The notes beneath the pieces were generated by a model. The model worked only from the letters and a program-made list of their open reading frames with translations, ran no database searches and was not told the DNA's origin. A DNA stretch of 17,621 nucleotides, taken from assembly GCA_035388025.1 (NCBI GenBank), contig DAOOPA010000017.1, positions 1 through 17,621 on the forward strand, in the 5' to 3' direction. The DNA is from JAAZMX01 sp035388025 (GTDB taxonomy: Bacteria; Patescibacteriota; Patescibacteriia; UBA2196; GWA2-42-15). Positions 14,471 through 17,621 of the stretch are shown here, piece after piece. A program made the translations under genes and the position numbers. Position 1 is the stretch's first letter; the number at the start of each line of letters is the position of its first letter.

Positions 14471-14631
14471 AATTTTAAAATCCAAATTTTAAATTTTAAA
14501 ATAAATCTCAATTTTAAAGTTCAAAATAGCTGCCCATTACTTTTTAACTAATTCAACTAGTGTAGCGGTTTGAATATTATAGTTTGAGATTTTAAAATTA
14601 TTTTAAAATTTGAGTTTTAAAATTTAAAATT
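14471..14631. repeat. AT-rich quasi-palindromic spacer between convergent genes
   Basis: Both flanks are built from TTTTAAA/AATTTT variants and are roughly reverse complements of each other (for example TTGAGATTT on the right mirrors AAATCTCAA on the left). They surround a less repetitive core at about 14528-14570. I see no gene here. Confidence 0.55.
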
Positions 14632-14660
14632 AAAAAGGACGGAATAATTTCCGCCCCTTT
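14632..14660 (-). terminator. Intrinsic terminator of fusA
   Basis: Read on the - strand, GGGCGGAA (14656-14649) pairs with TTCCGTCC (14644-14637, one mismatch) around ATTA and runs into T5 (14636-14632). It lies about 45 bases beyond the fusA stop. Confidence 0.8.
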
Positions 14661-14701
14661 TATAATTTAATGCCTACTCTCCTAGCCGCTTTACGGCAAC
14701 T

Positions 14702-16807
14702 CTACTTCCCGGCCTTGGCTTTTTCGCCGACAATCGTCTCGACCACGTTTCTTGGGACTTCGGCATAATGAGAGAATTCCATGCTGAAAGAAGCGCGGCC
14801 TTGAGACAGAGAACGAGAGGCGGTGGCATAACCAAACATATTGGCCAGAGGGACCTCGCCGTCAACCACCTTGGCGGTACCGCGATTGGTCATCTCTTTG
14901 ATGATGGCACGGCGGGAATTCAAATCGCCGATGATGTCTCCCATATATTCTTCTGGCGTGACAACTTCTAATTTCATAATCGGCTCCAAGAGAATCGGAC
15001 TGGCTTTTTGAGCCGCGGCTTTAAAAGCCATAATGGCCGCCATTTTAAAAGCAATTTCCGAGGAGTCAACCTCATGGTAGGAACCGTCAAAAACAGAAAC
15101 ACGAATATGCATCATGGGATAACCGGCAACCACGCCATTACCCAGAGCTTCTTTGACGCCTTTTTCAATGGCGGGAATATACTCACTAGGAACAGAACCG
15201 CCCTTGATAGCATTGAGGAACTCAAAATCTTTAAGTTTACCGTCTTCATCCGGCTCGGTAATCGGTTCAATCTTGAGCGAACAGTCGCCATATTGCCCCC
15301 GACCGCCAGACTGTTTGATATATTTTCCTTGAGCTTCGCCAGCTTGCTTGATCGTCTCACGATAGGCGACTTGGGGTTTGCCGACATTGCAATCGACTTT
15401 GAATTCACGGCGCATTCTTTCCACCAAAACATCCAAGTGCAATTCGCCCATGCCAGCGATGATAGTTTCCAAGGTTTCTTCATCAGTAGAAACGCGGAAG
15501 GTTGGATCTTCTTGCGCCAATTTTTGCAAAGCCATACCCATCTTTTCTTGGTCCACCTTGGTTTTCGGCTCCACAGCCACTTTGATAACTGGCTCAGGGA
15601 AAGTGATTTTTTCCAAAATAATCTGATTGGAGTCGTCGCAGAGCGTATCACCGGTAGTCGTATTTTTGAGACCAATAGCGGCGGCGATTTCACCAGCATA
15701 GACTTCTTCAACGTCTTCACGATGGTTGGCATGCATTCTGACCATGCGGCCGAAACGTTCCTTGTCGCCGGTGGAGGAATTGTAAACATAACTCCCAGCC
15801 TTAACCACGCCGGAATAAACGCGGAAAAAAGTCAAGGTACCGACAAAGGGATCAGTCGCGATCTTAAAAGCTAGGGCAGTAAAGGGCTCTTCGTCGGAAG
15901 CGTGGCGAACTAATTTTTTGGATTCGTCGCCGGGTTCGAAACCCTCAATGGGAGGAATATCCAAAGGTGACGGCAGGTAATCGTTGACCGCGTCCAAAAC
16001 AAGCTGGACACCTTTATTGGCGAGAGCGCTACCGCAGAGAACTAGATATAGTTTGTTGGCCAAAACGCCTTTACGCAAACCTAGTTTAATTTCGTCAGTG
16101 GACAATTCATGACCGGCTAAATATTTTTCCAAAACAGCATCATCTTGCTCGGCCGCTTTTTCTACCAATTCAGCGCGATATTTTTTGGCATCTTCGAGTA
16201 ATTCAGGAGGGATCTCTGACTCAACAACTTCTTCGCCATTCTGCCCTTCAAAATGGTAGGCTTTCATAGTCAAAAGACTAACCACACCTTCAAATTTGCT
16301 TTCCGCGCCAATCGGAATAATATAGCGCACAGCATCAGGGCTCAAGCGTTCCAAAATTGATTGATAGCTCATTTCATAGTCAGCGCCGATCTTGTCCATT
16401 TTATTGACAAAAGCAATACGCGGAACATTGTATTTTTCCGCCTGACGCCAGACAGTTTCGGATTGCGGTTCCACCCCTTGCGAGCCGTCGAAAACCGCGA
16501 CCGCGCCATCCAAAACGCGCAGGGATCTTTCCACTTCAACAGTGAAATCGACGTGACCGGGAGTATCAATAATATTGAAGCGCATGCCTTTCCAAAAGCA
16601 GGTCGTGGCGGCAGAAGTGATGGTAATACCTCTTTCTTTTTCTTGGTCCATCCAATCCATTTCGGCCGCGCCTTCGTGCGTTTCACCTATTTTATGTTTC
16701 TTGCCAGTATAGTACAGGACACGTTCGGTCGTAGTGGTTTTGCCGGCATCAATGTGCGCCATGATGCCAAAGTTTCTGGTTTTTTCCAGGGAATATTCTC
16801 GGGGCAT
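14702..16807 (-). CDS. fusA: Elongation factor G
   Basis: This 701-residue translational GTPase drives ribosome translocation and, with ribosome recycling factor, subunit splitting. G1 is AHIDAGKT (17-24), the switch II block is DTPGHVDF (81-88, catalytic His85), and G4 is NKMD (135-138). The switch I region (KERGITITSAA) and the later domains (MGELHLDVLVERM, GRGQYGD, and the C-terminal GYATASRSLSQGRASFSMEFSHY split across domain V) are all intact. Length is standard. It lies 157 bases downstream of rpsG on the - strand, the conserved order of the str operon, though the gap is unusually wide. No Shine-Dalgarno sequence precedes the ATG; the upstream bases are AT repeats. Confidence 0.98.
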   Translation of the reverse strand: MPREYSLEKTRNFGIMAHIDAGKTTTTERVLYYTGKKHKIGETHEGAAEMDWMDQEKERGITITSAATTCFWKGMRFNIIDTPGHVDFTVEVERSLRVLDGAVAVFDGSQGVEPQSETVWRQAEKYNVPRIAFVNKMDKIGADYEMSYQSILERLSPDAVRYIIPIGAESKFEGVVSLLTMKAYHFEGQNGEEVVESEIPPELLEDAKKYRAELVEKAAEQDDAVLEKYLAGHELSTDEIKLGLRKGVLANKLYLVLCGSALANKGVQLVLDAVNDYLPSPLDIPPIEGFEPGDESKKLVRHASDEEPFTALAFKIATDPFVGTLTFFRVYSGVVKAGSYVYNSSTGDKERFGRMVRMHANHREDVEEVYAGEIAAAIGLKNTTTGDTLCDDSNQIILEKITFPEPVIKVAVEPKTKVDQEKMGMALQKLAQEDPTFRVSTDEETLETIIAGMGELHLDVLVERMRREFKVDCNVGKPQVAYRETIKQAGEAQGKYIKQSGGRGQYGDCSLKIEPITEPDEDGKLKDFEFLNAIKGGSVPSEYIPAIEKGVKEALGNGVVAGYPMMHIRVSVFDGSYHEVDSSEIAFKMAAIMAFKAAAQKASPILLEPIMKLEVVTPEEYMGDIIGDLNSRRAIIKEMTNRGTAKVVDGEVPLANMFGYATASRSLSQGRASFSMEFSHYAEVPRNVVETIVGEKAKAGK

Positions 16808-16882
16808 AATTATAATTTTTAATTTCCAATTTTCAATTTTTAAACAATTTTCAATGACTCAATTTTCAAATTACAAATTTCA
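16808..16882 (+). repeat. Degenerate CAATTTT heptad repeat between rpsG and fusA
   Basis: Variants of CAATTTT(C) are strung together immediately upstream of the fusA start. It is the same unit and strand sense as the repeat after recG at 6812-6870. Confidence 0.6.
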
Positions 16883-16909
16883 ATAATCGCCTGTAGTATT
16901 TGTATATTT

Positions 16910-16937
16910 GCCCGCCTAGACAGATGTCTATCTGGGC
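16910..16937. other. Imperfect hairpin between rpsG and fusA
   Basis: GCCCG (16910-16914) pairs with TGGGC (16933-16937), and inside it TAGAC (16917-16921) pairs with GTCTA (16926-16930) around AGAT. No T-run follows in the - direction, so it is not a standard terminator. It could modulate rpsG-fusA read-through. Confidence 0.4.
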
Positions 16938-16964
16938 AGGTAACAGATTCGTAATTTGTATTGT

Positions 16965-17450
16965 TTATCGTTTCTTCTTTGAGAATCGGGCAAAGTGAGC
17001 AAAGGCTTTGTTGGACTCGGCCATGCGGTGCATATCTTCTTTTTTCTTCATCGCCGTACCCTCGCCTTTGGAGGCGTCAATAATTTCTTCGGCCAAGGCG
17101 ACGGCCATGGGTTTACCCTTGCGACTATTGGCGGCATTGATCAACCAACGAAAAGATAAGACTTGGCGACGGTCATCGGAAACCGGAAAAGGCACCTGAT
17201 AGTTGGCACCACCGACACGGCGACCACGCACTTCCAGAGACGGACCGATGTTTCTCAAGGCCAATTCATAAATACCCAGGGGTTCTTCTTTGGTTTTAGC
17301 AGCAATATAATCAAAGGCGCCGTAAACGATTTTTTCGGCGGTCGATTTTTTGCCATCGCGCATGATATAGTTGATCAATTTGGCGATATCTAGGCGGCTA
17401 TATTTGATATCGGGTTTAAATTTTCTTTTTGGAGCTTGTTTTCCACGCAT
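16965..17450 (-). CDS. rpsG: 30S ribosomal protein S7
   Basis: This 161-residue primary 16S rRNA-binding protein nucleates assembly of the 30S head and lines the E site. The family blocks are present: KLINYIMRDGKKSTAEKIVYGAFDYI, read here as a continuous helix pair, then VEVRGRRVGGANYQVPFPV-like sequence (LEVRGRRVGGANYQVP), ALRWLI-like FRWLINAA, and the C-terminal MHRMAESNKAFAHF. The C-terminus ends in a basic KKKR tail. Length is close to the usual 156. It is upstream of fusA as in the str operon. rpsL is not visible in the 171 bases upstream, where a palindrome and a possible promoter lie instead. No Shine-Dalgarno sequence is seen. Confidence 0.97.
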   Translation of the reverse strand: MRGKQAPKRKFKPDIKYSRLDIAKLINYIMRDGKKSTAEKIVYGAFDYIAAKTKEEPLGIYELALRNIGPSLEVRGRRVGGANYQVPFPVSDDRRQVLSFRWLINAANSRKGKPMAVALAEEIIDASKGEGTAMKKKEDMHRMAESNKAFAHFARFSKKKR

Positions 17451-17536
17451 AAATCATTGATTAAGTTAATAGGCTTTTATTTTAGCTAGAGAAATATATT
17501 TTCGTTAGTGGGATATTCTCGAGGATATTGAATATT

Positions 17537-17588
17537 AAGATATTAAATATTATGAACTAAATGGATTACTGACAATATTTAATATCTT
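17537..17588. repeat. 15-bp perfect inverted repeat upstream of rpsG
   Basis: AAGATATTAAATATT (17537-17551) and AATATTTAATATCTT (17574-17588) are exact reverse complements separated by 22 bases. The arrangement could be an operator or a cruciform/RNA stem. It overlaps a possible - strand promoter. Confidence 0.7.
17547..17575 (-). promoter_or_regulatory. Possible promoter for rpsG-fusA within the palindrome
   Basis: On the - strand, TTGTCA (17575-17570) and TAATAT (17552-17547) are 17 bases apart. The -35 matches consensus at 5 of 6 positions and the -10 at 4 of 6. Each box lies at the inner end of one arm of the inverted repeat. The predicted start is near 17540, giving a leader of about 90 bases. 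Confidence 0.4.
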
Positions 17589-17621
17589 GATTATCTTGCT
17601 GATAGTTTCCCCAACTATGGC

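Noticed and set aside
15112..15789. Second long - strand open frame within fusA
   Set aside because: It is out of frame with EF-G and has a Lys/Trp/Ser-rich composition typical of shifted coding sequence.
15008..15874. Long open frame (288 codons) on the + strand
   Set aside because: It is antisense to the middle of fusA, whose motifs are intact; the peptide is a mirror of conserved EF-G codons.
1..17621. CRISPR array, insertion sequence or integrase
   Set aside because: No regularly spaced direct repeats with unique spacers and no transposase or recombinase motifs were seen on either strand.

Overview
The window looks like a chromosome segment of a small-genome, uncultivated bacterium, most likely a member of the Patescibacteria (Candidate Phyla Radiation). 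This assignment is an inference. It rests on a CwlO-type coiled-coil/lytic transglycosylase fusion, an orphan peptide-binding protein with a membrane anchor directly behind secG, an RNase J with a long disordered N-terminus, almost no Shine-Dalgarno sequences, and AT-rich low-complexity spacers. TGA is used as a stop codon (1096-1098, 1296-1298, 2164-2166), so the recoded lineages are excluded.

Left part (1-2425), accessory DNA. A truncated gene runs in from the left edge, followed by a tight lysis-like cassette: a coiled-coil plus membrane-anchor protein of XhlA type, a zinc amidase endolysin, and a small holin-like membrane protein. These genes abut or overlap and look like the late end of a prophage. 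After a promoter and a structured leader comes a strikingly AT-rich gene. Its N-terminus matches the catalytic layout of proteasome/HslV Ntn-hydrolases, and it is the most novel item here. A hairpin-rich spacer leads to a tRNA-Arg with the unusual anticodon GCG.

Middle part (2426-11038), housekeeping and envelope genes on the + strand. An HD-domain phosphohydrolase is split by two -1 shifts in homopolymer runs. A secreted murein hydrolase behind an apparently leaderless promoter follows, then recG, two facing TGTCAT-type hairpin repeats, a HAD phosphatase, a strong promoter with an attenuator-like leader, secG, and a peptide-binding protein. Next come tRNA-Leu(CAG) with two degenerate tRNA-Leu relics in tandem, and a hypothetical protein.

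Right part (11039-17621), RNA decay and translation. RNase J and trpS lie on the + strand. They converge on fusA and rpsG on the - strand, with a terminator serving each direction and an AT-rich quasi-palindromic spacer between. Upstream of rpsG a 15-bp perfect inverted repeat overlaps a possible promoter.

No gene-free stretch exceeds about 300 bases. The longest are 14412-14701 (terminators and AT-rich repeats), 2167-2425 (hairpins only), 1299-1527 (promoter and hairpin), and 7902-8119 (promoter and leader). No CRISPR array, transposase or integrase was seen.
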